A stretch of 64,000 nt of DNA from Myxococcales bacterium (GTDB lineage: Bacteria; Myxococcota; Myxococcia; Myxococcales; JAJYLH01): contig JAJYLH010000004.1 of NCBI GenBank assembly GCA_021787845.1, positions 1 through 64,000 of the forward strand, in the 5' to 3' direction. Below are positions 36,401-43,650 of this stretch, one piece after another. How positions within the stretch are numbered: position 1 is the first letter of the stretch; the number at the start of each line of letters is the position of its first letter. Made by a program: the position numbers and the translations under genes. Under the pieces are notes generated by a model. It made no database searches, had not been told where the DNA came from, and saw only the letters and a list, made by a program, of their open reading frames with translations.

Positions 36401-38123
36401 CGTTCTCGCAGGTGAACCCGGTCGCGCACGGGGCCTGATCGTTGCACGGCTCGCCGCCCGTCCCTTCGCAGATGCCCCCGTGGCAGGTGAAGCCCGGCGC
36501 GCAGTCGGTGCTCTGCCCGCACGCGGCGCCCATCGCGCCCAGGCAGACGTTGTTGACGCAGGTCAAGGTCGACGCGCACGGCACCTGGGCGTTGCAAGTG
36601 CCTCCCAGGTTCGCGTGGCAGACGCCCGCGACGCAGGTGTAGCCCTGGGTGCAGGGGGCCGATTGACTGCACGGAGAGCCGCCCTGCCCCGAGCACTTGC
36701 CCGCGTAGCAGTCGTACCCGGGCGCGCAGTCGTCGGCGGTCTGGCAGGCGGTCCCGAGACCTCCCTTGCAGGTGCCGTTGACGCACGTCAACCCTTGCGC
36801 GCAGGAGACGTCGCTCCCGCAGGAGCCGCCCAGGGTCGCGACGCAGACCTGGTTCTCGCAGGTGAACCCGGAGGCGCAGGGCGCGGTGGGCGTGCACGGC
36901 CCGCCGCCCTTGCCCGAGCAGGTGCCACCGTAGCAGGCGAGACCCGGCGCGCAGTCGCCGTCCGTCTTGCACTGGGCGCCGAGCTGGCCGACGCAGGTGC
37001 CGTTGACGCAGGTGTAGCCAGTGACGCAGTTGAGCTGGGCGGAGCAGGTCCCGCCGGCGTTCACGTCGCAGATTCCGTTCTCGCAGGTGTAGCCGATCGC
37101 GCAAGGATCCTTGTCGGAGCAGGTCGAGCCGCCGTCGCCGCGGCACTGGGCGCCCTGACACTCGAAGCCGGGGGCGCAGTCGCTGTTCTGGTGGCAGGGA
37201 GAGCCCATGTCGCCCTGGCAGGTGCCGTTGACGCAGGTCAGCCCGGCCGCGCAGACCACCTGGCCGTTGCAGGTGCCGCCCAGGTTCGCGTCGCAGACGC
37301 CGGCCTCGCAGGTGAACCCGGTCGTGCAGGGGTTCTGGTCGCTGCAGCCAGACCCGCCCTCGCCCGCGCACTTGCCCGCGTGGCAGTCGTAGCCGGGGCC
37401 GCAGTCGGTGGCCGTCTGGCAGGGCGACCCGAGCTCGCCGCGGCAGGTGCCTTGGACGCAGGTCAATCCGGTCGCGCAGGACACCGTGTCGCTGCAGGCG
37501 CCGCCGACGTTGGAGTGGCAGACCCCGCCTTCGCAGGTCGACTCCGGCCCGCAGGGAACGGTGTCCGAGCACTGGGAGCCCGGCGCGCCGAGGCAGACCT
37601 TCGCGTGGCACTCGTAGCCCTGGGTGCAGTCCTTGTCGGTGCTGCACGTCGAGCCCGGCGTCGCGAGGCAGACGTTGTTGACGCAGTCGAGGTTCTTCGC
37701 GCACCGCTTGTCCTTGTCGTCGCAGGCGCCCTCCAAGCCGACCTTGCAGGCGCCGTCCTCGCACACGAGCCCCGGCGCGCACGCGATCTGGAGGTCGCCG
37801 CCGCAGGGAAGCGATGCTCCCGGCGCACAGACGCTGCTGACGCAGGTGTAGCCGGTCGCGCAGGGAATCTTGTCGTTGCAGGCCTGGGCCGCGGTCGCGA
37901 CGCAGGTGCCCGCCTCGCAGGTCGAGCCGGGCACGCAGGCGGCGACCTTGGTGTCGCAGGAGCTGCCCGGCAATGGCCGGCAGGTCCCCTGGTAGCACGT
38001 GTTTCCGGTGTCGCAGGCCGCTCCCTGGGTACAGCTCGCGCCGGCCCGGATGGGGGCTGTCGGCGAGCCGCAGGCGACGAGCAGCGCGGATACGCTGGCG
38101 AAGAGAACCGAGAGACGACGCAT
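33408..38123 (-). CDS. Giant Cys-rich lipoprotein with C-terminal FG-GAP repeats
   Basis: ATG 38123 has GGAGG six bases upstream; the product has 1571 residues, lipobox LLVAC. Residues about 25-1090 are some fifty short Cys repeats of about 21 residues (CxxGxxCxNGxCxxxxGxxC), organised in a higher-order repeat in which GYTCENGVC, LTCVNGTC and YDCHAGKC types alternate. The C-terminal 450 residues hold FG-GAP/VCBS-like calcium-binding repeats (FDGDGKTDMLFAG, GDVNGDGIDDVVLGG, GDLDGDGKPDLIVGAPGADG, GDFNGDGYADIFVSQ) as in integrin-type propellers. It is probably a large surface protein. The two domains differ in composition, the 3' third being less GC-rich. Confidence 0.85.
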   Translation of the reverse strand: MRRLSVLFASVSALLVACGSPTAPIRAGASCTQGAACDTGNTCYQGTCRPLPGSSCDTKVAACVPGSTCEAGTCVATAAQACNDKIPCATGYTCVSSVCAPGASLPCGGDLQIACAPGLVCEDGACKVGLEGACDDKDKRCAKNLDCVNNVCLATPGSTCSTDKDCTQGYECHAKVCLGAPGSQCSDTVPCGPESTCEGGVCHSNVGGACSDTVSCATGLTCVQGTCRGELGSPCQTATDCGPGYDCHAGKCAGEGGSGCSDQNPCTTGFTCEAGVCDANLGGTCNGQVVCAAGLTCVNGTCQGDMGSPCHQNSDCAPGFECQGAQCRGDGGSTCSDKDPCAIGYTCENGICDVNAGGTCSAQLNCVTGYTCVNGTCVGQLGAQCKTDGDCAPGLACYGGTCSGKGGGPCTPTAPCASGFTCENQVCVATLGGSCGSDVSCAQGLTCVNGTCKGGLGTACQTADDCAPGYDCYAGKCSGQGGSPCSQSAPCTQGYTCVAGVCHANLGGTCNAQVPCASTLTCVNNVCLGAMGAACGQSTDCAPGFTCHGGICEGTGGEPCNDQAPCATGFTCENGVCAANLGGTCSDQNPQIPCATGLACVNGICKGTMGSACQQTSDCETGFTCQGNICEGTGGEPCSSTVSCSTGFTCVNGTCAANQGGTCSSSSTPPVACAPDTTCVNGTCLGNIGQPCQSVSDCVPGVDCHGNICSGEGGAPCSATAPCTTGYTCENGVCDATAGGDCNATVACASGLTCTNGKCLGNLGSACVADADCSTGLACVLDKCVSTAGGQCQTSDQCDTGLTCDAGTCKAGTGTACTTNTDCANGLTCDNGKCEATSGGACTSGADCATGLQCYQGTCRAGPGGACAGPDACWASLTCVDGTCREPVGGSCTDSTQCQPNYVCKSGTCQAGAGVSCTHDTDCADGHCVNEGSGAACAVDTDCAKGSCLNKVCVDYVCVEPVGGACATTADCLTGLTCENNVCKEPTGGTCTMDADCVSADDCAAGVCAAKPGVTCKSNADCSAGQACVGGTCRSPDGQPCSTDTDCMLDSECIAGICKSIPPPIIGTINTKTQIPRVVVIRNTGGGTYDEAFGCGQLTGGCNYDCAGYPTTGRSWAIGDFDGDGKTDMLFAGQPAAVVWGRSMSNRDTVSWTLPNGDLKLGFDSEPVVSVAAGDVNGDGIDDVVLGGYQDSTASDTKGGVAIELGNTALRNKTSLTNLNDVGYGGANADYLVEDVGQPWGTPNGECFSDLVSGDYSGNGVNDVMLGFVWSNYVSSWGWDHRQRFHSAGYVLMGNSSWQQAPIKNGYPQGVTIPVGYPPTASEVSTWVDDGEYPNFPNSWSSSNILRFSSMGDVNGDYMDDFITEWDDGWGTDVFYGGNIPQDTHRLWSAPDMTIGKPAPGSAPIVADFGNATAHDRRLIVPVGSWGNNPSSVYLVSLPITQSIDLSSPPSGTKVFTDKFDGESFGFAVGVGDLDGDGKPDLIVGAPGADGGNGAVFVFYGGGTALTETTPSNPSEAEAVIDGPSSGSNFGRGIAIGDFNGDGYADIFVSQVYPTSDVYVIFGGPRTRPTQ

Positions 38124-38349
38124 GGATGACCTCCGCCTGGGGGGCGAGAAAAATCGCGTGTGAGGTTTCCCACGATTTCGCCGGACGGTCAAGCGCCATC
38201 TCGAAGTCAAGCGGTGGGAGGATGTTGGCGGGCGCTGGCCTTCGGGACAGGCGAGCGCGACGGCGCGAAGGCGAGCGCCCTCCGCGCGACGCTGGCGTCC
38301 CGGGTCGATCGGCTGGACCGCTTCCGGTCCTCGTCGTTAGGATGCCGTC

Positions 38350-38946
38350 GTGCCCAAGCCGTACGATCCGCGCGACGCGTTCTACCGGAGAGCGAAAGCC
38401 CAGCAGCTCCGCGCGCGGTCGGCGTTCAAGATCGAGGAGATTCAGCAGCGCTTCCGCCTGGCGCGGCCGGGCGGCGCGGTGGTCGACCTCGGCGCGGCGC
38501 CGGGCGGCTTCCTCCAGATCCTGGCGCGCGCGGTCGGTCCCGCGGGGCGCGTGGTCGGCGTCGATGTGGCGCCGATTCGCGCGCTCGGGGGCGTCGTCGA
38601 GACGATTCAGGCCGACGTGATGGCGCCCGACCTCGAGGCGCGGCTGCGGGAGAAGCTTCAGCGGCCGAACGCGGACCTGGTGGCGAGCGACCTCGCGCCG
38701 AAGACCACGGGCATCCGGCAGGCGGACGAGGCGAAGAGCCTGGCGCTGGCGAGGCGGGCGCTGGACCTGGCACGAGCGCTCCTGCACCCCGGCGGGCACT
38801 TCGTCGCCAAGGTCTTCATGGGCGGTGAGTTCGACGCCTTCTTCGCCGCGGTGAAGGGAGCGTTCGAGGAGGCCCGGGTCGTGCGCCCGGAAGCGACGCG
38901 CGCGCGCTCGCGCGAGGTGTACGTCGTCGGGCTGCGGCGGCGGTGA
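38350..38946 (+). CDS. rlmE: 23S rRNA 2'-O-ribose methyltransferase RlmE/FtsJ
   Basis: RlmE methylates U2552 of 23S rRNA using SAM. The 198-residue product has RSAFKIEEI (catalytic Lys), the SAM-binding loop VVDLGAAPGGFLQ, VASDLAPKTTG (catalytic Asp), FVAKVFMGGEF (Lys) and SREVYVVGLR (Glu), giving the K-D-K-E tetrad. The start is GTG 38350. It is divergent from the giant lipoprotein gene. Confidence 0.94.
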   Translation: MPKPYDPRDAFYRRAKAQQLRARSAFKIEEIQQRFRLARPGGAVVDLGAAPGGFLQILARAVGPAGRVVGVDVAPIRALGGVVETIQADVMAPDLEARLREKLQRPNADLVASDLAPKTTGIRQADEAKSLALARRALDLARALLHPGGHFVAKVFMGGEFDAFFAAVKGAFEEARVVRPEATRARSREVYVVGLRRR

Positions 38947-39321
38947 GCCAGGGGGTCGCCTCGCCCGCGCGGCTTGGTAGATCCATGCCCATCCCGTGAC
39001 ACACTTGGAGCCGGACACGCGAGTGTCCGGGTGCAGGCACCGCGTTCGGTGGGTCTCCGCCGTCGCGCCGCGACGACAGCGAATCCGCCCTGTATCGCTC
39101 GGGAGGGCCGCGATGTCCGTGCCTCACCCGGACACTCACGTGTCCGGCTCCGATTTTGGCGCATCCGCGCACAGATTCTGTCGGAGAGCCCGCATCCGAG
39201 TTTGCCCTCGCCTGCGTCCAAGGCTTGCGCGCCCGCGCCTCGAACCGGCAGGATGGCGTTCCCGCTCATCCCGAGCGCAGTCGAGGGACGAGCGGCTTCG
39301 CGGGTGTTCGCCGGAGCGTTC
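38947..39321. other. Spacer with two H-family hairpins and one C-family hairpin
   Basis: This 375-base stretch holds H hairpins at 39005-39040 and 39127-39151 in opposite orientation (GGAGCCGGACAC... and ...GTGTCCGGCTCC). A C hairpin at 39261-39296 lies only 25 bases before the ATG of the ABC binding-protein gene and ends next to its Shine-Dalgarno (GGAG). No gene was seen. The last hairpin could affect translation initiation. Confidence 0.7.
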
Positions 39322-41901
39322 ATGCGCCGTGCTGGCCTCATCGCGCTCGTCCTCGCGGGGTCGGCGTGTCGGTGCGGCTCGACCGGCGTGTGCGGCCCCC
39401 GCGGCGACGAAGTCCGCATCGCGCTCGCGACCTTGCCCAACACGCTGGACTGGAGCGCTTCCAGCCAGTCGTCGGCGCCCAACTATCCGGTCATCCACGC
39501 GATGATGCGGGGCTTGACCGCTCTCGGTCGGCACGACGAGGTGGTGCCCGCGCTCGCGGCGAGCTGGGAGGTGACGACGGTCGGTGCGCCGCCCCGGCAG
39601 GTCTACACGTTCCATCTGCGCCGCGACCTCGTCTGGAGCGACGGGAAGACGCCGCTGACCGCGGAGGACTTCGTCTTCGGCTGGCGGCGCGCGCTCCTCG
39701 GGAACGAACCGGAAACGATGCTGGACATCGCCGGCGCGCGCGCGGTGCTGGAGGCCCGGTCGAGCCGGGTCGCGCCAGCCGCGGTTCACGCGCGCATCGC
39801 CCAGGCGCTGACCCACTTCGCCGTGAAGGCGCTCGACGCGCACACGCTCCAGGTGACCTTGCGCTCGCCGAAGAGCTACTTCCTCGCGCGGGTCGCCTAC
39901 GTCTACCCGTTCTTCCCCGAGCCGAGCGCGGACCTCCTCGGCCGCACGCCGGAAGAGATCCGCCGCTACTTCAACAGCCCGTCGCACGGCCGGCCGCTGG
40001 TCCTGGGCGCGTTCCGGGTGGTGCGCTGGGATCGCCTCGGCCGGACGGTGCGGCTCGAGGAAAACCCGTTCGACCACGACGTTCCGGCGCGCGGGCGGGT
40101 GAAGAGCCTCCTGCTCGTCCAGGCGGCGCTGAGCCCGATTCTCTACGATCATTGCCGCATCGACTTCGCCCTGATGGATGACCCGTCGATGCTCGCGTCG
40201 CCGCCGCCCGACCTGCGGCATACCGATCTCCTCTCGACCTACTGGCTCGGCATGAACACGACGCTGGTGCCGCTGCCGCTGCGACAGGCCATCGCCCATG
40301 CCATCGACCGCCAGGCGCTGATGAAGGGACTGCTCCCGCAGGTGCGCCTCGCGACGACCTACCTGCCGCCCGGGATGCCCGGCGCGCCCGACGCGAGCGA
40401 CCCGCAACTGAAGACGTACCCGAGGTACGATCCTGGGCTCGCAAAGGGTCTACTGGCTTCACCGGGAGAGTCTGCGGTGCCATCATCACCCGCGAGCCCC
40501 GAGCGGAGCCCGACGGTTCTCGGTCCGGCGCAGTCGAAGGGCGGGGCTCGAGACGCTCTTCCAACGCCGCCCTTCGACTCCGCTCAGGGCACGCGGGACA
40601 TCGACCAGGCTCATTCCCGAGCGGCGAGCTTGCCCGCGGCCTACCATGGCCAACCCCTGACCCTGCTCGTGCGCGACTCGAACACGTTCCTGCCGGAAGT
40701 GGCCATCGCGGAGGGCATTCGCGAGCAGCTCGAGGCGGTGGGCATCGACGTGCGCGTACAGGAGACTTCGAACTTCACGAACGACATCCAGGACGCCGGC
40801 GGGCGGGTGGTCGTGCCTCTCTTCTTGAAGCGCGTCGGAGCGGACTATGCGCATCCGCAGACGATGCTCACGCCGTTCCAGGCGAACGGGGTCAACTACA
40901 CGGACTTCGCCAAGCTCGACGGCGGCAAGGAAGAGGCGAAGCTCGACGCCCTCCTCGACGCGGGCGCGGCGACGACCGATCCCGCGGCGATGCGACGCAT
41001 CTACGGCGAGGCCGACGCGCTCCTCGTGCGCGACGATGTCGTGATGGTGCCGCTCTTCTATCCCGATCGCTACTACCGCATCCGACCGTGGCTCGCCGGG
41101 CTCGGCGTCGACTCGTTCAACTTCCTCACCCTGCGCTCGATGCACTTCGTCAAGTCGGAACCCAAGCCGCTCGGCTTTGGAGGCCGTCCCTTCGAACCGC
41201 GCGTGGAGCATCCGGCGTTCTGGGCCGGATGCGGAGCAAGCGGCTCCCGCGGAAGGCGCCTGGATCATCCATGCAGGAACCGGGTGCTCAACGGACTCTT
41301 TGCGTGGGACGCCGCGATCGGGGAAGCCGGACACGTGAGTGTCCGGGTACAGGCACAGCGTCCGAGGAATCTAGGTGGTGATGCCGGACCGCTGGTCCGG
41401 CAGGTGGGCCAGCGGTCCATCACCACTGAGTCGGTTACGGTCCCTGCCTGTACCCGGACACTCGCGTGTCCGGCTCCAACGACCCGACCGTCATGCGCGC
41501 GAGCCTGCGCGTCGAGCATCTGTACCCGGACACTCGCGTGTCCGGCTCCAACGACCCGACCGTCATGCGCGCGAGCCTGCGCGTCGAGCATCTGTACCCG
41601 GACACTCGCGTGTCCGGCTCCAACGACCCGAGCGTCATGCGCGCGAGCCTGCGCGTCGAGCATCTGTACCCGGACGCTCGCGTGTCCGGCTCCAACGACC
41701 CGACCGTCATGCGCGCGAGCCTGCGCGTCGAGCATCTGTACCCGGACGCTCGCGGGTCCGGCTCCAACGACCCGACCGTCATGCGCGCGAGCCTGCGCGT
41801 CGAGCATCTGTACCCAGACGCTCGCGTGTCCGGCTCCAACCACCGCCGACATCAACCGGTTGGGCGTGGCTCTATGCGCTGCCCCGGCGGCCTTGCGATG
41901 A
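39322..41901 (+). CDS. ABC peptide-transporter substrate-binding lipoprotein, repeat-expanded
   Basis: The 859-residue frame starts at ATG 39322 (GGAG five bases upstream), lipobox GSAC. Residues about 25-620 are an OppA-type (SBP family 5) protein: IALATLPNTLDWSASSQ, LRRDLVWSDGKTPLTAEDF, LRQAIAHAIDRQALMKG, VPLFYPDRYYRIRPW. Two parts are foreign: residues about 380-435 contain C-family repeat sequence, and from about residue 625 the frame runs through an H hairpin, another palindrome and a 24-codon tandem array. It nonetheless reaches a TGA overlapping the permease ATG (ATGA), so the reading frame appears preserved. Typical OppA proteins are about 540 residues. The partner ATPase gene is absent here. 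Confidence 0.85.
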   Translation: MRRAGLIALVLAGSACRCGSTGVCGPRGDEVRIALATLPNTLDWSASSQSSAPNYPVIHAMMRGLTALGRHDEVVPALAASWEVTTVGAPPRQVYTFHLRRDLVWSDGKTPLTAEDFVFGWRRALLGNEPETMLDIAGARAVLEARSSRVAPAAVHARIAQALTHFAVKALDAHTLQVTLRSPKSYFLARVAYVYPFFPEPSADLLGRTPEEIRRYFNSPSHGRPLVLGAFRVVRWDRLGRTVRLEENPFDHDVPARGRVKSLLLVQAALSPILYDHCRIDFALMDDPSMLASPPPDLRHTDLLSTYWLGMNTTLVPLPLRQAIAHAIDRQALMKGLLPQVRLATTYLPPGMPGAPDASDPQLKTYPRYDPGLAKGLLASPGESAVPSSPASPERSPTVLGPAQSKGGARDALPTPPFDSAQGTRDIDQAHSRAASLPAAYHGQPLTLLVRDSNTFLPEVAIAEGIREQLEAVGIDVRVQETSNFTNDIQDAGGRVVVPLFLKRVGADYAHPQTMLTPFQANGVNYTDFAKLDGGKEEAKLDALLDAGAATTDPAAMRRIYGEADALLVRDDVVMVPLFYPDRYYRIRPWLAGLGVDSFNFLTLRSMHFVKSEPKPLGFGGRPFEPRVEHPAFWAGCGASGSRGRRLDHPCRNRVLNGLFAWDAAIGEAGHVSVRVQAQRPRNLGGDAGPLVRQVGQRSITTESVTVPACTRTLACPAPTTRPSCARACASSICTRTLACPAPTTRPSCARACASSICTRTLACPAPTTRASCARACASSICTRTLACPAPTTRPSCARACASSICTRTLAGPAPTTRPSCARACASSICTQTLACPAPTTADINRLGVALCAAPAALR
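40467..40625. repeat. Repeat-derived insertion inside the binding-protein gene
   Basis: A stretch containing GCAGTCGAAGGGCGGG and, inverted, GCCCTTCGACTCCGCTCAGGG interrupts an otherwise family-like protein between LAKGLLA and YHGQPLTLLVRD. It encodes about 50 low-complexity residues (ESAVPSSPASPERS, for instance) in frame. It is a variant C-family element. Confidence 0.6.
41324..41426. repeat. H hairpin and a second long palindrome within the ABC gene 3' end
   Basis: GCCGGACACGTGAGTGTCCGG at about 41326-41345 is an H hairpin. At 41375-41426, GTGGTGAT and GGACCGCTGG are inverted as CCAGCGGTCC and ATCACCAC, an 18-bp stem with a 3-base bulge. Both lie in the open frame of the binding-protein gene. 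Confidence 0.8.
41449..41840. repeat. 72-bp tandem array carrying H hairpins
   Basis: Units start at 41449, 41521, 41593, 41665 and 41737, with a partial sixth at 41809. Each begins TGTACCCGGACACTCGCG, then GTGTCCGGCTCC, and is nearly identical to its neighbours. Differences include CAC to CGC in the left stem of later units and C to G in the fifth. The period is exactly 24 codons, so the frame is kept; the translated unit starts CTRTLACPAPTTRPSC. Confidence 0.95.
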
Positions 41902-42809
41902 GGCGTTTCCTCCTCCGGCTCGTCCGCGACCTGGCGCTGATACCGCTCATCGGCATCGTGTCCTATGAGATCATCGCGCACCTGCCGATCCGCCGCGACA
42001 CCGGTTCCAAGGTGATGATCTCCCAGGCGGTGCAACAGGACACGGCGCATCGACTCTGCCTCGATCGATGGGACGGGTTCCTCTGTCCCTGGCGGAACCT
42101 CCTCGAAGGCAAGTCGCTGGCGAGCGACACCTCGGTCGACACGTACGACGCCCGTCAAATCGCGAGCGCGGCGATGGGCAGCGCGCGCATCGGCGGCATG
42201 GCGCTTCTGTTGGCGTTGGTCCTCGCGCTGGCGTTCGCGTTCGCGCGCGTCGTCTTCGAGCGCTCCCCCGCCGACGAAGCGCTGGACCTCTGGCCGACGC
42301 TGGTCTACGCGACGCCGTCGTTCATCTTCGCGATGCTCGTCGCGGCCTACACCGGCGTCTCCTACGGCGATGACAAGCGCGCGTTCGAACCCATCGCGGC
42401 GCTGGTCGTGGCGCTCGGTCCCGGCACCTTCCTCGGTGTGGTCCTGCACGACGCGCTCAAAGCGGAGTCGCTCAAGCCGTACGTGCAGACCGCCCTCGCC
42501 AAGGGGCGCTCGCGGCTCTCGGCGCACTTACGCCATGCGCTACCGAACGCGATTCCCACGATGCTCGACGCGCTGCCGCCGGTGGCGACGGCGATGCTCG
42601 CCGGGTCGTTCGTGGCGGAGAAGCTGTTCAACGTGACCTATCTCGGCTTCATGTACGTCGAGGCCGCGCGCGACCGCGAGCTACAGGTGGTGGTGGTGAC
42701 GACCACGATCTTTGCTTCGATCCTGGTTCTGGTCTCGCTGGCGGTCGACCTCGCGCGTCTGATCATCGACCCCCTGGCGCGGCGGCGCGCGTTCGAGGGC
42801 GACCGGTGA
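41898..42809 (+). CDS. ABC peptide-transporter permease (DppB/OppB-like)
   Basis: The 303-residue inner-membrane protein starts at an ATG overlapping the binding-protein stop. It has an N-terminal membrane helix (about 8-27), a periplasmic segment with two Cys (CLDRWDGFLCPWRN), and then a permease domain with several helices. The EAA-type loop is PYVQTALAKGRSRLSAHLRHALPNA. The C-terminal helices include the FVAEKLFNVTYLGFMYVEAA stretch typical of DppB. It ends in a GTGA overlap with the next permease. Confidence 0.87.
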   Translation: MRRFLLRLVRDLALIPLIGIVSYEIIAHLPIRRDTGSKVMISQAVQQDTAHRLCLDRWDGFLCPWRNLLEGKSLASDTSVDTYDARQIASAAMGSARIGGMALLLALVLALAFAFARVVFERSPADEALDLWPTLVYATPSFIFAMLVAAYTGVSYGDDKRAFEPIAALVVALGPGTFLGVVLHDALKAESLKPYVQTALAKGRSRLSAHLRHALPNAIPTMLDALPPVATAMLAGSFVAEKLFNVTYLGFMYVEAARDRELQVVVVTTTIFASILVLVSLAVDLARLIIDPLARRRAFEGDR

Positions 42810-43627
42810 CCGCAAAGACCAAAGGCCGCATCGGCGGATGGTCGCTGATCGCGCTGGTTGCGCTGAGCCTCGGCTACCCGCTTCTGGCGCGCGTTCCCTC
42901 CGTGCCAGCCTGCCCACTGGGATCCGATCCGAGCTTCCCCGCGGCGTCGATCTGTGCGCGCACCTTCGGCGGCATGTGGCGATCGATTCTGATCGGACTG
43001 TCGGCCGGCCTCGGGTCGTGCGCCATCGCGCTCTTCCTTGCGCTCTTCGCGCGGCGCTTGCGCGGCGTGACCGACACCCTCGTCGCCAAGTCGGCGGATC
43101 TCTTCTTCGCCCTGCCCGACATCCTGGTGCTCATCGCCATCGGGTTCGTCGTGAACGTGCTCAACACCCAAGGCGGCCGGCACATCTCCCCGATGATGGC
43201 GATGATCGTTTCCCTGACGGCGGTCGGCTGGGCGGCGCCGGCGAGGCAAATCCAGAACCGCCTGCGCTCGCTCGAAGGCCAGGAGTTCGTGCTCGCGTCG
43301 GAAGCGCTGGGGGCGACGCGCACGCGCATCTTGATTCAGCACCTCCTGCCGGCCGCGCGCGAGTTCGTCTTCGCGATCTTCCTCCTCCGCGTGCCCGCCG
43401 TGATCCTTGCCGAGTCGACGGTCAGCTTCCTCGGCTTCGGCCTCCCCGCCGACCAACCGTCGCTCGGCGCGTTCCTCGGAACCAACTACGACAAGCTGAT
43501 GTACTCCGGCGAGATGCACGTCGTCCTGCCCGCCTGGATTCTGCTCGGCCTCGTCGTGCTCTCGTTCCAATGGACCGGCCAGGCCGTGCTGGCGCGGAGC
43601 GGAACTCGTCAGGGTCCGGGTTCATGA
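42806..43627 (+). CDS. ABC peptide-transporter permease (DppC/OppC-like)
   Basis: The 273-residue inner-membrane protein is coupled to the preceding permease by GTGA. The EAA loop is EFVLASEALGATRTRILIQH LLPAA, and the DppC-like end includes ILAESTVSFLGFGLPADQPS and a final helix (LVVLSFQWTGQAVL). A periplasmic Cys pair (PACPL, ICART) is present near the N-terminus. The next sequence is a repeat array and no ATP-binding subunit gene follows, so the ATPase must be supplied elsewhere. Confidence 0.88.
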   Translation: MTAKTKGRIGGWSLIALVALSLGYPLLARVPSVPACPLGSDPSFPAASICARTFGGMWRSILIGLSAGLGSCAIALFLALFARRLRGVTDTLVAKSADLFFALPDILVLIAIGFVVNVLNTQGGRHISPMMAMIVSLTAVGWAAPARQIQNRLRSLEGQEFVLASEALGATRTRILIQHLLPAAREFVFAIFLLRVPAVILAESTVSFLGFGLPADQPSLGAFLGTNYDKLMYSGEMHVVLPAWILLGLVVLSFQWTGQAVLARSGTRQGPGS

Positions 43628-43650
43628 ACGGCCGCGGGCCGTGCGCGGTC

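Noticed and set aside
33879-38129. A 1416-residue plus-strand frame opposite the FG-GAP lipoprotein
   Set aside because: It mirrors the repeat structure of the real gene and has no start signal or recognisable fold.
41449-41840. CRISPR array
   Set aside because: The 72-bp units are near-identical along their whole length; there is no spacer diversity.
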